From: Pseudoduganella violacea
GTDB lineage: Bacteria; Pseudomonadota; Gammaproteobacteria; Burkholderiales; Burkholderiaceae_D
NCBI RefSeq assembly: GCF_014191875.1
Contig: NZ_JACHXD010000001.1
Location: forward strand, 1-64,000
Reading direction: 5' to 3'
DNA length: 64,000 nucleotides
The notes under the pieces were generated by a model that had not been told where the DNA came from, did no database searches, and saw only the letters and a list, made by a program, of their open reading frames with translations. Positions 1-9,609 of the stretch are shown here, piece after piece; within the stretch, counting starts at the first letter, position 1; each line of letters starts with the position of its first letter. Position numbers and translations under genes: made by a program.

Positions 1-612
<612 letters not shown>

Positions 613-680
613 TTAACTCCTCAGATAGTGGATTTTCCACCTATTGAGGTGTCCGGGCAAATTAGACCACGGCACAACGG

Positions 681-797
681 GACATCAGTCATTACCTGAT
701 GCACCGGTATAACTGGATACGGCCACATCAGTTCAACCAGGGACAGGCACCGGCCGTCGCCGAAGAAAAACTTAACGTAGTGTCCGGGACGGGTTGA
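681..797 (+). pseudogene. 3' remnant of an IS3-type transposase (OrfB C-terminus)
   Basis: Reading from 681 in frame to the TGA at 795-797 gives 38 residues, beginning DISHYLMHRYNWIRPHQ and ending EEKLNVVSGTG. This is the typical tail of an IS3 OrfB integrase domain (the YN-x-RPH-x-FN motif). The rest of the gene is missing; the frame meets the end of the oppositely oriented IS at about 670-680. The tip 781-801 overlaps the end of the ORF, as is common for IS3 3' ends. Best reading: an older IS copy on the plus strand interrupted or replaced by the minus-strand copy. Confidence 0.8.
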
Positions 798-813
798 CCA
801 CTACAATGCCGAT

Positions 814-969
814 TCAGTGACCCGCTCCCCAAGGGGGCCTAAAGTCCCCCTCCATATACATTGCATCGTCCTGGTCCTCAAGAATTTTTTCGCGTAACTT
901 CGAGCGGGCGATGCGAGGGTGATGCAACACGTCTAAACGGCTCTGTGCGCCCCGAAGCTGAAACTTCAT
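814..969 (-). CDS. Small hypothetical protein (51 aa), doubtful
   Basis: An ATG-started frame of 51 codons runs from 969 down to a TGA at 814-816. The product begins MKFQLRGAQSRLDVLHHPRI and is rich in charged residues, with no signal peptide or membrane segment. I do not recognise it. A TTGACA-like hexamer occurs about 20 bases upstream on the same strand. It may be a short real gene, the remnant of a larger one broken during island assembly, or chance. Confidence 0.25.
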   Translation of the reverse strand: MKFQLRGAQSRLDVLHHPRIARSKLREKILEDQDDAMYMEGDFRPPWGAGH

Positions 970-1331
970 GTGCGCCGATTAATGTCTGTCAACGCCTAAA
1001 GTAAGGAGGCGGAGCCGAAGGAGTGGGGGCAGCATCGGCGGCGTTCCAGCACGGCCTCCACTAGCCACATTTAGCCACATTTCCAGTTTTATCCAGCGCC
1101 GTCGACATGTCGGCATTTTTCGTTTGGTTACACCGCATTCTTCACCCAATAGCAGTTTGGCAAGTTCGCCCGTATCCATGGCACAAAATGGCGTGGAGGA
1201 AATGCATTGCCGCTACAATACGGCCATGTATACAGACGGCCCTATTTGCGAATAAGCGCTCGATCAAACATCTTGCGCCGCATCGGTTATAGCCGGGTGA
1301 TAGCCCCGCACATTGAAAGGGAAGCATACGC
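970..1331. other. Non-coding gap before hsdR
   Basis: I see no convincing gene between the IS remnants and hsdR. Short open frames on both strands lack family motifs. A repeated TAGCCACATTT unit occurs around 1061-1082. The last 20 bases hold the hsdR ribosome binding site (AAAGGGAAG, ending 8 bases before the ATG). The hsdR promoter probably lies here but no clear -35/-10 pair stands out. Confidence 0.4.
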
Positions 1332-4109
1332 ATGACGCCGGAAACCAAGGCCCGTCAGCAAATCGACCAGAAACTCGAGCAAGCTGGCTGGGTGATTCAG
1401 GACATGAAACAGCTCAACCTGTCAGCCGGGATGGGTGTGGCAATTCGTGAATACACTACTGACACCGGCCCAGCCGATTACGTGCTGTTCGTGGATCGCG
1501 TGGCGTGTGGCGTGATCGAAGCCAAGAAAGACAGCGCTGGCGAGAATCTCACCGCCACCGAAAGTCAAACCGAGCGCTACGCCACCGCTAACCTCAAATG
1601 GCGCAAGGACAACACGCCACTGCGCTTTCTGTTCGAGGCCACTGGCCAGATCGTCCGCTTCACCGATAACGCCGACCCGGCACCGCGTTCGCGCGAGCTG
1701 TTCCATTTCGTCCAGCCCGCCCAACTCAAGGAATGGCTGGCCCAGCCCGACACCCTGCGACGACGCCTCGCGGAACAGATGCCGGCATTGCCGGAACAGA
1801 ACCTGCGCGACTGCCAGGTCAGCGCCGTCACCGGGCTGGAAAAATCGCTGGCGCAAAACAAGCCACGCGCGCTTATCCACATGGCAACCGGCGCGGGCAA
1901 AACTTTCACAGCCATCACCGCCGTCTACCGCCTACTCAAGTTCGGCGGCGCCAAGCGCATTCTGTTCCTAGTTGATACTCGCAACCTCGGCAAGCAGGCT
2001 CACCAAGAGTTCATGGCCTATACGCCGCCAGACGATGCGCGCAAATTCACCGAACTGTACAACGTGCAACGGCTGGCATCTTCCAGCATCGACCCGCACG
2101 CGCAGGTGTGCATCAGTACCATTCAGCGCATGTACTCCATCCTTAGTTGCGAATCCCTCGATGAAGCCGCCGAGGACGTGTCGCCCAACGAGGCGCAGCA
2201 ACCTACCAAACAGCAAAAGCTGGTGCGCTACAACCCGGCGATTGCGGTCGAGGAATTCGACTTCATTATCATTGACGAGTGCCATCGCAGTATCTACAAC
2301 TTGTGGAAGCAGGTGCTCGACTACTTCGACGCCTACCTCATCGGCCTCACCGCGACGCCGGACAAACGCACTTTTGGTTTCTTCAGCGAAAACATCGTCG
2401 CCGAATACAGCTACGAAGACTCGGTAGCAGATGGCGTGAACGTCGGCTATGACGTGTACGAGATCGTCACCGAAGTCACCCAGAAAGGCTCGGAGCTGAA
2501 GGCGAAGGAATGGGTGGACCATCGCGACCGCGCCACCCGCAAGAAGCGCTGGGCCGAGACCGAGGAAGACACCGCCTACTCCGCCAAAGAGCTGGACAAA
2601 TCGGTGGTCAATCCGAGCCAGATCCGGCAGGTGATCCAGGCCATGAAGACGGCGGTGGAAACTCAGATCTTCCCCGCACGCAAGGAAACGCCCAAAACCC
2701 TCATCTTCGCCAAGACCGACAGCCATGCGGACGACATCATCAACATCGTGCGCGAGGTCTACGGACAGGGCAATGCCTTTTGCCGTAAGGTGACCTACAG
2801 CGAAAAGGACGCCGATGGCGTGCTGGCGAGCTTCCGTAATGACTTCCATCCGCGCATCGCCGTCACCGTGGACATGATCGCAACTGGGACCGATGTGAAA
2901 CCGCTGGAGGTGCTGCTCTTCATGCGCGATGTGCGCAGCAAGGGCTACTACGAACAGATGAAAGGTCGTGGCGTGCGCAGTCTGGACGCCGACAGTCTGA
3001 AGCGCGTCAGCGGCAGTGCCGATGGCGCCAAGACCCGCTTCGTACTGATCGACGCGGTGGGCGTGGAAAAATCCTGCAAGACGGAAAGCCGTCCGCTGGA
3101 AAAGAACCCCAGCATGGCACTGAAAGATCTACTGCAAGGTGTGGCCTTAGGGCCCCGCGACAACGACATCGTGTTGTCACTGGCGAATCGCCTCGTGCGC
3201 CTGAACAAGCAAATCGATGACAAGGCGAAGGCTCGCATCGAAAAGCACAGTGGCGGCATTCCGTTGGGCGAGCTGGGCAAAGCACTGATCCATGCGCTGG
3301 ACCCAGACGCCATCGTGCAAACTGCGCTGGCCACGGCGAAAGCGAAGGGTATCACGCGCAGCGAAGACAGCTTGCTCCCCGAAGAAATCGACGCCGCCCG
3401 CAAGACCCGCGTGATGGCGGCCTGCGCACCTTTCGACAAACCGGAACTGCGCGACGAGATCGAAAACGCCCGCCGCGAGCGCGAGCAACTCATCGACCAC
3501 ATTAACCTGGATCAGGTAACATTCAGCGGCTTCTCCGAGCAGGCTGAGGCGCAGGCGAAAAAGACGATCCAGAGCTTTGCCGACTACCTCAAGGCTCACA
3601 AGGACGAAATCGCCGCGCTTGGCTTTTTCTACGCCCAGCCCTACCAGCGCCGCGCGCTCACCTTCGACATGATCGAAGAGTTGCACGAACAGTTGAGCCG
3701 TCCGCCGCTGATGCTCACCACCGAGCGGCTGTGGAGCGCCTATGCGCGGGTGCAGGCTAGCCAGGTGAAAGGCGCGGACAAGAAGCGCCAGCTTACCGAT
3801 CTAGTGTCCCTCGTGCGTTTCGCGCTCGAGTTGGACGGCGAGCTTAAGCCCTTTGCTGAGGAAGTGGACAGGCGCTTCCAAGCCTGGATCTGGCGCCACA
3901 ACGCCCAGCGCGGGACCGCCTTCAGCGCTGAGCAAACCGAATGGCTGCGACTGATGAAGGAGCACATCGCCAGCTCATGCTCGATCAGCCGCGAGGATTT
4001 TGATTACGCGGAACTGGCCGACAAGGGCGGGCTGCAGAAGGCTTGGGGGCTGTTTGACAAGGAATTGGATACGCTGATGAACGAAATGAATGAGGAGTTG
4101 GTGGCGTGA
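1332..4109 (+). CDS. hsdR: Type I restriction endonuclease subunit R (EcoEI-like, type IB)
   Basis: HsdR is the translocating, DNA-cutting subunit of the HsdR2M2S1 complex. The 925-residue protein has the expected order. An N-terminal PD-(D/E)xK nuclease domain shows D49 and E63-A-K65. A superfamily 2 helicase motor follows, with Walker A ATGAGKT (185-191), DECH (315-318) and LTATP (339-343). The second RecA-like lobe ends in a QMKGRGVR motif VI. The C-terminal third resembles the EcoEI R C-terminal domain that docks to the methylase core. Length suits the family and all motor and nuclease motifs are intact, so the protein looks functional. Its TGA overlaps the GTG start of hsdS, making this the first gene of a translationally coupled operon. 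Confidence 0.93.
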   Translation: MTPETKARQQIDQKLEQAGWVIQDMKQLNLSAGMGVAIREYTTDTGPADYVLFVDRVACGVIEAKKDSAGENLTATESQTERYATANLKWRKDNTPLRFLFEATGQIVRFTDNADPAPRSRELFHFVQPAQLKEWLAQPDTLRRRLAEQMPALPEQNLRDCQVSAVTGLEKSLAQNKPRALIHMATGAGKTFTAITAVYRLLKFGGAKRILFLVDTRNLGKQAHQEFMAYTPPDDARKFTELYNVQRLASSSIDPHAQVCISTIQRMYSILSCESLDEAAEDVSPNEAQQPTKQQKLVRYNPAIAVEEFDFIIIDECHRSIYNLWKQVLDYFDAYLIGLTATPDKRTFGFFSENIVAEYSYEDSVADGVNVGYDVYEIVTEVTQKGSELKAKEWVDHRDRATRKKRWAETEEDTAYSAKELDKSVVNPSQIRQVIQAMKTAVETQIFPARKETPKTLIFAKTDSHADDIINIVREVYGQGNAFCRKVTYSEKDADGVLASFRNDFHPRIAVTVDMIATGTDVKPLEVLLFMRDVRSKGYYEQMKGRGVRSLDADSLKRVSGSADGAKTRFVLIDAVGVEKSCKTESRPLEKNPSMALKDLLQGVALGPRDNDIVLSLANRLVRLNKQIDDKAKARIEKHSGGIPLGELGKALIHALDPDAIVQTALATAKAKGITRSEDSLLPEEIDAARKTRVMAACAPFDKPELRDEIENARREREQLIDHINLDQVTFSGFSEQAEAQAKKTIQSFADYLKAHKDEIAALGFFYAQPYQRRALTFDMIEELHEQLSRPPLMLTTERLWSAYARVQASQVKGADKKRQLTDLVSLVRFALELDGELKPFAEEVDRRFQAWIWRHNAQRGTAFSAEQTEWLRLMKEHIASSCSISREDFDYAELADKGGLQKAWGLFDKELDTLMNEMNEELVA

Positions 4110-5656
4110 GTGAGTTGCCGAAGGGTTGGAGCACTGCAACGCTCGAAGACGTTGCAGTGTGGTCGTCAGGTGGGACTCCCTCACGGTCCAATCCTGCGTA
4201 CTTCACAGGTGCCATTCCATGGTTCAAAACAGGCGAGCTTGGGCCGCGTGTTCTACTCGCCTCTGAAGAACATATTTCTGTAGCCGCAGTTGAGTCTTCC
4301 AGTGCAAAGATATTTCCACGAGGTTCCGTGGCTCTTGCAATGTACGGGGCAACGATAGGAAAGGTTTCGATTTTTGGCATAGACGCAGCCACAAACCAAG
4401 CATGTGCCGTTGGCATACCGGACGCAACGACTGCTGAGTTCCTTTATTACTTCTTGGTTTCTCAGGAAAAAGCATTTGCTGATGCCGGCAAAGGCGGGGC
4501 GCAGCCAAATATTTCTCAGGGAATTGTTAAGGCTTGGCCTCTGTTGCTTCCTCCTCGCGCCGAACAATCCCGTATCGTGGCAAAGCTCGAGGAGCTGCTG
4601 TCCGACCTCGATGCCGGCGTGGCGGAGCTGAAGTCCGCGCAGAAGAAGTTGCAGCAATATCGCCAGTCCCTGCTCAAAGCTGCCGTCGAAGGCGCGCTCA
4701 CGGCCTCATGGCGCGAAGCCCAGCGTGCCTCGAACACGTCCCTTGAGACCGGCGAGCAACTGTTGGAGCGCATCCTCCGAGAGCGCCGCGCCCGCTGGGA
4801 AACCAAACAGCTCGCCAAGTTTAAGGAACAAGGCAAAACCCCGCCCAAGGATTGGCAAAAGAATTACCCCGAACCCGTCGCGCCCGACGCTACCGGCCTG
4901 CCGGCATTGCCGGAGGGGTGGGTGTGGGCAAGTGTGGAGCAAGTCGCATCTGATGAACGCTACAGCCTCGCAATTGGGCCATTTGGAAGCAATCTCAGGG
5001 TGCCTGATTATCGCGATTCCGGAGTTCCGCTTGTTTTTGTGCGGAACATTCGCTCTGGCAAATACGGTGGTGAGCACACTAGATATGTGACTTCAGAAAA
5101 GGCTTTCGAGCTAGATGCCCACAGTGTTAAATCCGGTGATGTCTTGGTCACAAAGATGGGAGAACCGCCCGGCGACGCAGATGTTTATCCGGGTGATCAG
5201 CCGCCGGCAATCATCACGGCCGATTGCATCAAGATTCGATGCTGGAACGGCTTGTTGCGACCGCACTTCCTAAAGTCCGTGATCAATTCGCACATCGGGA
5301 AACAGCAGATCGAGCCCATAACTCAAGGGGTTGCTCAGAAAAAAGTGAGCCTTGGACGGTTTTCCAGCCTTGCCCTTCCCGTTCCCCCGGCAGTAGAACA
5401 AGCAGAAATTGAACTTGCGATTGAAATAGCAAATCGTGAGATAAATGAGCAATTAGTGACGGTTGAACTCTCCCTCAAACAATCCGCCGCCCAACGCCAA
5501 AACATCCTGCGCGCAGCCTTCGCTGGCCAGCTCGTGCCGCAAGATCCGAACGACGAACCGGCCAGCATGCTGCTCGAGCGCATCCGCAGCGAGCGCGCCG
5601 TGCACGCCCCCACAAGAAAGCCGCGCGGGCGCAAGACTGAGGAAATCGCAGCATGA
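4106..5656 (+). CDS. hsdS: Type I restriction-modification specificity subunit S
   Basis: HsdS reads the bipartite target site and bridges two HsdM subunits. The 516 residues show two target recognition domains, roughly 1-160 and 265-430. Each is followed by a conserved helical spacer: EELLSDLDAGVAELKSAQKK in the middle and QNILRAAFAGQLVPQ near the end. TRD1 starts with the usual PKGW...LEDV pattern. The start is GTG, overlapping the hsdR stop (GTGA), with GAGGAG about 10 bases upstream. GC content within the two TRDs is visibly lower than in the spacers, as expected for domains exchanged between HsdS alleles. No frameshift is seen, so the specificity is presumably complete, but the recognised sequence cannot be predicted. 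Confidence 0.93.
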   Translation: MSELPKGWSTATLEDVAVWSSGGTPSRSNPAYFTGAIPWFKTGELGPRVLLASEEHISVAAVESSSAKIFPRGSVALAMYGATIGKVSIFGIDAATNQACAVGIPDATTAEFLYYFLVSQEKAFADAGKGGAQPNISQGIVKAWPLLLPPRAEQSRIVAKLEELLSDLDAGVAELKSAQKKLQQYRQSLLKAAVEGALTASWREAQRASNTSLETGEQLLERILRERRARWETKQLAKFKEQGKTPPKDWQKNYPEPVAPDATGLPALPEGWVWASVEQVASDERYSLAIGPFGSNLRVPDYRDSGVPLVFVRNIRSGKYGGEHTRYVTSEKAFELDAHSVKSGDVLVTKMGEPPGDADVYPGDQPPAIITADCIKIRCWNGLLRPHFLKSVINSHIGKQQIEPITQGVAQKKVSLGRFSSLALPVPPAVEQAEIELAIEIANREINEQLVTVELSLKQSAAQRQNILRAAFAGQLVPQDPNDEPASMLLERIRSERAVHAPTRKPRGRKTEEIAA

Positions 5657-7641
5657 ACGGATTGATTGAGGAGCCGTGGAGCGAGGATGATTTCGCCGGC
5701 TTGGCCGAATCTTGCGACCTGGAGTGCAAGGCGGCGCAGGGGCGCGACGGGCGTGGCGAACTACCGGAGGATTTCTGGAAGAGCTACAGCGCCATGGCTA
5801 ATACTAACGGCGGCGTTATCCTGCTTGGCGTGCAGGAAAAGCCGCGCGGGCAGTTCCGCCCGCTGGGTCTGACCGATGTGGAGCGGGTGCGCAAGGCGCT
5901 GTGGGACAACCTGCACAACCGCAAACAGATCAGTCTCAATCTGTTGAGCGAGGCCGACATTCAGCCGATCTACGTCGCAGGCAAGACGATTTTGCAGGTG
6001 CGGGTACCGCGTGCGGCCCGTCAGCAGCGGCCTGTGCATTTGGGCGGTAATCCGTTCGGCGGCACTTGGCTGCGCCGCTTTGAGGGCGACTACCCCGCCG
6101 ACGATGAAGCGGTACGCCGTATGCTGGCAGAGCGTGTTGAAGACTCGCGCGACGAACGTGTGCTCAAGGGCTTTGATTTCGGCGACTTGGACATGGACAC
6201 CGTGGCGGCCTATCGTAACCGCTTTGCGGCGGTGAAGCAGGGCCATGTATGGACAGATCTGCCCGTGCCGGAATTTCTTGAACGCATAGGCGCCTGGGGT
6301 AAAAACCGCGAAGAAGGCTATAGCGGGCTGCGGCTGGCGGGCCTGCTGATGTTCGGCCGCGCCGAGGTGATTCGAGATGCGTTGCCGCATTACATGGTGG
6401 ACTTTCAGGAGCGTCCCGAGGCCAAAACCGAGAAGCGCTGGATCGACCGTTTGGTGCCGGACGGTAGCTGGTCAGGCAATCTGTACGACTTTTTCCGCCG
6501 CGTGTACCAGAAGCTCACGGCCGATCTGAAAGTGCCGTTTCAGTTGCAGGATGGTCAGCGAGTGGAAGACACGCCTGTGCACGAAGCGCTGCGTGAGGCG
6601 TTGGCCAACACGCTAATCCATGCGGACTACTCGGGGCGCGTGTCGGTGTTGGTTGTCAAGCGGCCGGATATGTATGGCTTTCGCAATCCGGGACGGATGC
6701 GTATTCCGCCGGAAATCGCCATCCATGGCGGCAACAGCGATTGCCGAAACCGCCGCCTGCAGACCATGTTCCAATTGGTAGGCTACGGCGACCACGCCGG
6801 TTCAGGCTTACCCAAGATTTATACCAACTGGGCAGGCCAGCACTGGCGTCGCCCGGTTCTGCACGAGTTGCCGGAGCCTGAGCAGACTCTAATGGAGCTG
6901 CGCATGAGCAGCCTGGTGCCTCCGCAAGCCGTTGCCGAGCTGACAAAGCTGTTGGGCGATCGTTTTGCCGCGCTGCCGGAGACCGCGCGTCTGGCCCTCA
7001 TCACGGCGCAGGTGGAAGGGTTGGTCAGCCACGACCGACTCAAGCAGATATGTACAGACCATCCCGCAGACCTGACAAAGATGCTGCGTGGCCTAGTGCA
7101 GAACGGTTTTCTGGTGCCGGACGGCGCTGGCCGGGGAATGGTCTATTTTCTCCCTTGGCAACGGCGCTCGGCAGCGACGGTTTTTGACTTGGCCGATCAG
7201 GCCGGCTCGGCGGCTGGCTCCGATGTTGTACCACCGGAGCTTGCGGGCGTACCACCGGAGCTAGTCGCCATACCACCGGAGTTAGTCGTCGTACCACCGG
7301 AGCTAGGGGCGCCAGCTTCTGCCCCGGTAGGGCCTTATCTCGACTGGTCTGCCCTTCCTGACGCGCTGCAGACCCAACTGATCGAACAGGGACGCATGGT
7401 TTCCGGGCAAGGGCGAGTGGCCCCGATTGTCCTTCGGGAAACAATCTTGGCTCTCTGCACCAATCGCCTGCTGGGGCTGCGTGTGCTGGCGCAAGCGCTG
7501 CAGCGCGACTCGGACGATCTGCGTAAACGAACGCTCACTCCCATGGTCAAGGAAGGTGCCCTGCGCACCGCTTATCCTTCCATGACCGACCCACGGCAAG
7601 CGTATACAGCTTCAGCCAATTTTGCGGAAAACAAGGAATGA
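5653..7641 (+). CDS. Schlafen/AlbA_2-type putative DNA-binding, ATP-binding protein inside the hsd operon
   Basis: This 662-residue protein carries an N-terminal AlbA_2 (Schlafen-like) domain, about residues 14-140 (LECKAAQGRDGRGELPEDFW, MANTNGGVILLGVQE). A central region follows with the HATPase_c_4/RecG-C-like pattern (residues ~290-400: HEALREALANTLIHADY, FRNPGRMRIPPE, RRLQTMFQLVGYGDHAGSGL). The last third contains winged-helix-like segments and a tandem repeat. Proteins of this family are often annotated as ATP-dependent DNA helicase-like or transcriptional regulators and occur with type I R-M systems; their role there is not settled. ATGA overlaps with both hsdS and hsdM show it is co-translated with them. 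A regulatory or accessory defence role is inference. Confidence 0.85.
   Translation: MNGLIEEPWSEDDFAGLAESCDLECKAAQGRDGRGELPEDFWKSYSAMANTNGGVILLGVQEKPRGQFRPLGLTDVERVRKALWDNLHNRKQISLNLLSEADIQPIYVAGKTILQVRVPRAARQQRPVHLGGNPFGGTWLRRFEGDYPADDEAVRRMLAERVEDSRDERVLKGFDFGDLDMDTVAAYRNRFAAVKQGHVWTDLPVPEFLERIGAWGKNREEGYSGLRLAGLLMFGRAEVIRDALPHYMVDFQERPEAKTEKRWIDRLVPDGSWSGNLYDFFRRVYQKLTADLKVPFQLQDGQRVEDTPVHEALREALANTLIHADYSGRVSVLVVKRPDMYGFRNPGRMRIPPEIAIHGGNSDCRNRRLQTMFQLVGYGDHAGSGLPKIYTNWAGQHWRRPVLHELPEPEQTLMELRMSSLVPPQAVAELTKLLGDRFAALPETARLALITAQVEGLVSHDRLKQICTDHPADLTKMLRGLVQNGFLVPDGAGRGMVYFLPWQRRSAATVFDLADQAGSAAGSDVVPPELAGVPPELVAIPPELVVVPPELGAPASAPVGPYLDWSALPDALQTQLIEQGRMVSGQGRVAPIVLRETILALCTNRLLGLRVLAQALQRDSDDLRKRTLTPMVKEGALRTAYPSMTDPRQAYTASANFAENKE
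7228..7311 (+). repeat. Four 21-bp in-frame tandem repeats (xPPELxx linker)
   Basis: Four copies of a 21-bp unit begin at 7228, 7249, 7270 and 7291. Each contains TACCACCGGAG or a close variant and encodes V/I-P-P-E-L plus two variable small residues. The repeats form a proline-rich linker between the ATP-binding core and the C-terminal domain of the AlbA_2 protein. Since 21 is a multiple of three, copy-number changes would alter linker length without breaking the frame. Confidence 0.9.
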
Positions 7642-9098
7642 ATACCTCTACCCTCATTCAGAAAGTCTGGAATTTTTGTCACACGCTGCGCGATGACGGC
7701 GTGGGCTATGGCGATTACCTGGAGCAGCTCACCTACCTGCTGTTCCTGAAGATGGCACACGAGTATGCGCAGGAGCCGTACAACCGCGACACCCACATTC
7801 CCAAGGGTTTTGATTGGGCCACCCTGCGGGCCAAGACCGGTGAGCCGCTGGAAGCGCACTATCTAGCCACCCTGCACAAGCTGGGTTCCGAGTCGGGCAT
7901 GCTGGGCGCGATCTTCTTCAAGGCGCAGAACAAGATCCAGGACCCGGCCAAGCTCTCACGCCTCGTGCAGATGATCGACGAACAAAGCTGGGTGGGCATG
8001 GATGCCGACACCAAGGGTGATTTGTACGAGGGGCTTCTGCAAAAGAACGCTGAAGACACCAAGAGTGGCGCCGGCCAGTACTTCACGCCACGTGCCTTAA
8101 TCCAGGCCATGGTGGAGTGTGTACGACCAGAACCGGGCAAGACCATCGCCGACCCAGCCTGCGGCACGGGTGGCTTCTTCCTCGGCGCCTACAACTGGCT
8201 GACCCGCCCGAACGCTACTCTGAACAAGACGCAAAAGGCTTTTTTGCGCGATTCGACCTTCCATGGCAACGAGATCGTACCCAACACGCGCCGCATGTGC
8301 CTGATGAACCTGTTTCTGCACAATATCGGCGAGCTGGAAGGCGAACCTTCAGTGGAGCGTTCAGATACCCTGATCGCGGAACCCAAACGCAAGGTAGATT
8401 ACGTGCTGGCCAACCCACCGTTTGGCAAGAAGAGCAGCATGACGATCACAAACGAGGAAGGCGAGGAAGACCGCGACGCGCTGACCTATGAACGCCAGGA
8501 CTTCTGGGAAACCACCTCGAACAAGCAGCTCAACTTCCTGCAGCACATCGTCAGCATGCTCAAGGTAGACGGCAAAGCTGCCGTGGTATTACCCGATAAC
8601 GTGCTGTTCGAGGGTGGCGCTGGCGAGAAGATTCGCAGGAAATTGTTGGAGACCTGCGATGTGCACACCATCTTGCGCCTACCCACCGGCATTTTCTATG
8701 CACAGGGGGTGAAGGCCAACGTGGTGTTCTTCGACAATGCGCCAAAGGATGGTCGTGTGCATACCAAAGGCGTGTGGTTCTACGACCTGCGCACCAACAA
8801 GCACTTCACACTGAAGACACGCACCCTGAAGCTGGATGATTTGCAGGACTTTATCGCCTGCTATCATCCAGAAAACCGCCACGAGCGGCACGAAACCGAA
8901 CGCTTCAAGTACTACCGCTACGAAGACCTGGTCGCCCGCGACAAGGCCAGCCTGGACATCTTCTGGTTGAAAGACAATAGCCTGGATAGTCTCGATGACC
9001 TGCCTCCACCCGATGTACTGCAGCAGGAAATCATCGAGCATCTCGAAGCGGCCTTAGCCTCGTTTCGAGACGTGGAAGTCGGATTGCGGGCAAACTGA
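7638..9098 (+). CDS. hsdM: Type I restriction-modification methyltransferase subunit M
   Basis: HsdM is the N6-adenine methyltransferase that protects host sites and forms the core complex with HsdS. Of the 486 residues, about 1-130 make the HsdM N-terminal helical domain. The catalytic domain follows, with the S-adenosylmethionine motif ADPACGTGGF (171-180) and the target-adenine motif NPPF (259-262). Length and motifs are normal. It is coupled to the preceding gene by an ATGA overlap and has an AAGGA site. The operon order hsdR-hsdS-X-hsdM is less common than hsdM or hsdR first with S adjacent to M. The M subunit being translated last is notable, because methylation must precede restriction when the system enters a new host. 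Confidence 0.95.
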   Translation: MNTSTLIQKVWNFCHTLRDDGVGYGDYLEQLTYLLFLKMAHEYAQEPYNRDTHIPKGFDWATLRAKTGEPLEAHYLATLHKLGSESGMLGAIFFKAQNKIQDPAKLSRLVQMIDEQSWVGMDADTKGDLYEGLLQKNAEDTKSGAGQYFTPRALIQAMVECVRPEPGKTIADPACGTGGFFLGAYNWLTRPNATLNKTQKAFLRDSTFHGNEIVPNTRRMCLMNLFLHNIGELEGEPSVERSDTLIAEPKRKVDYVLANPPFGKKSSMTITNEEGEEDRDALTYERQDFWETTSNKQLNFLQHIVSMLKVDGKAAVVLPDNVLFEGGAGEKIRRKLLETCDVHTILRLPTGIFYAQGVKANVVFFDNAPKDGRVHTKGVWFYDLRTNKHFTLKTRTLKLDDLQDFIACYHPENRHERHETERFKYYRYEDLVARDKASLDIFWLKDNSLDSLDDLPPPDVLQQEIIEHLEAALASFRDVEVGLRAN

Positions 9099-9111
9099 CA
9101 CGCGCGCAGCA

Positions 9112-9372
9112 TTGTCGCAAGAACGGTTGGGTGTATTGGCTGGTATCGACGAAATGTCATACAGCGCAAGGATGAACCAGTACGAGAAGGCGAAGCACGA
9201 GCCTGACTTCTCCATGGTAGAGAGGATCGCCAAAGTCCTGAATGTCCCAGAGTCATACTTTTATGCCGTGGACGACGAGGCAGCCTGGCTGCTCGTAGTT
9301 TTTCACCGTATGGCAACCGCAGAACGCGCCAAATTACTTCAGACCGCTCGCGAACTTGTTGAGCCCGAGTAG
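9112..9372 (+). pseudogene. 5'-truncated XRE/Cro-type regulator
   Basis: From 9112 the frame encodes SQERLGVLAGIDE, then RMNQYEKAKHEPDFSMVERI, AKVLNVPESYFYA and a short helical tail, the usual pattern of small XRE-family regulators. The expected first helix of the DNA-binding domain (about 15-20 residues before SQERLG) is missing, and the only starts near it are non-ATG (TTG at 9112) without a ribosome binding site. The upstream in-frame bases overlap the end of hsdM and do not restore helix 1. I read it as a regulator whose 5' end was lost where the R-M operon joined. A leaky TTG-started protein is possible but could hardly bind DNA. Confidence 0.65.
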
Positions 9373-9445
9373 TACGACTTCCCACGAAGGCCAAAGCATC
9401 GTTGACCGAAGTGGGGTACAAGTGGGGTACAAAACTGAGGGCGAG

Positions 9446-9489
9446 ACACAAAAAGCAAAAAGGGCTACAAGCCGAAGCTTATAACCCTT
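9446..9489 (-). terminator. Rho-independent terminator behind tRNA-Thr
   Basis: On the minus strand, AAGGGTTATAAGC and GCTTGTAGCCCTT form a 13-bp stem (two G-U pairs) closed by a TTCG tetraloop. It is followed by TTTTGCTTTTT. It lies about 20 bases beyond the CCA end of the tRNA gene and is well placed to end its transcript. Confidence 0.85.
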
Positions 9490-9507
9490 TGATGCATTTG
9501 ATGTTTT

Positions 9508-9583
<76 letters not shown>

Positions 9584-9609
9584 GTAACTTTTACGGGGAC
9601 GATTATACG

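Noticed and set aside
979..1179. A 66-codon minus-strand frame before hsdR
   Set aside because: No ribosome binding site, no recognisable motif, and it overlaps a region with other equally poor frames.
7228..7311. CRISPR-like short repeats
   Set aside because: The units are 21 bp, directly adjacent without spacers, and in frame in a coding region.
9410..9432. Doubled AAGTGGGGTAC as an attachment site next to tRNA-Thr
   Set aside because: It is a simple tandem doublet with no partner copy elsewhere in the window and it lies beyond the tRNA terminator.
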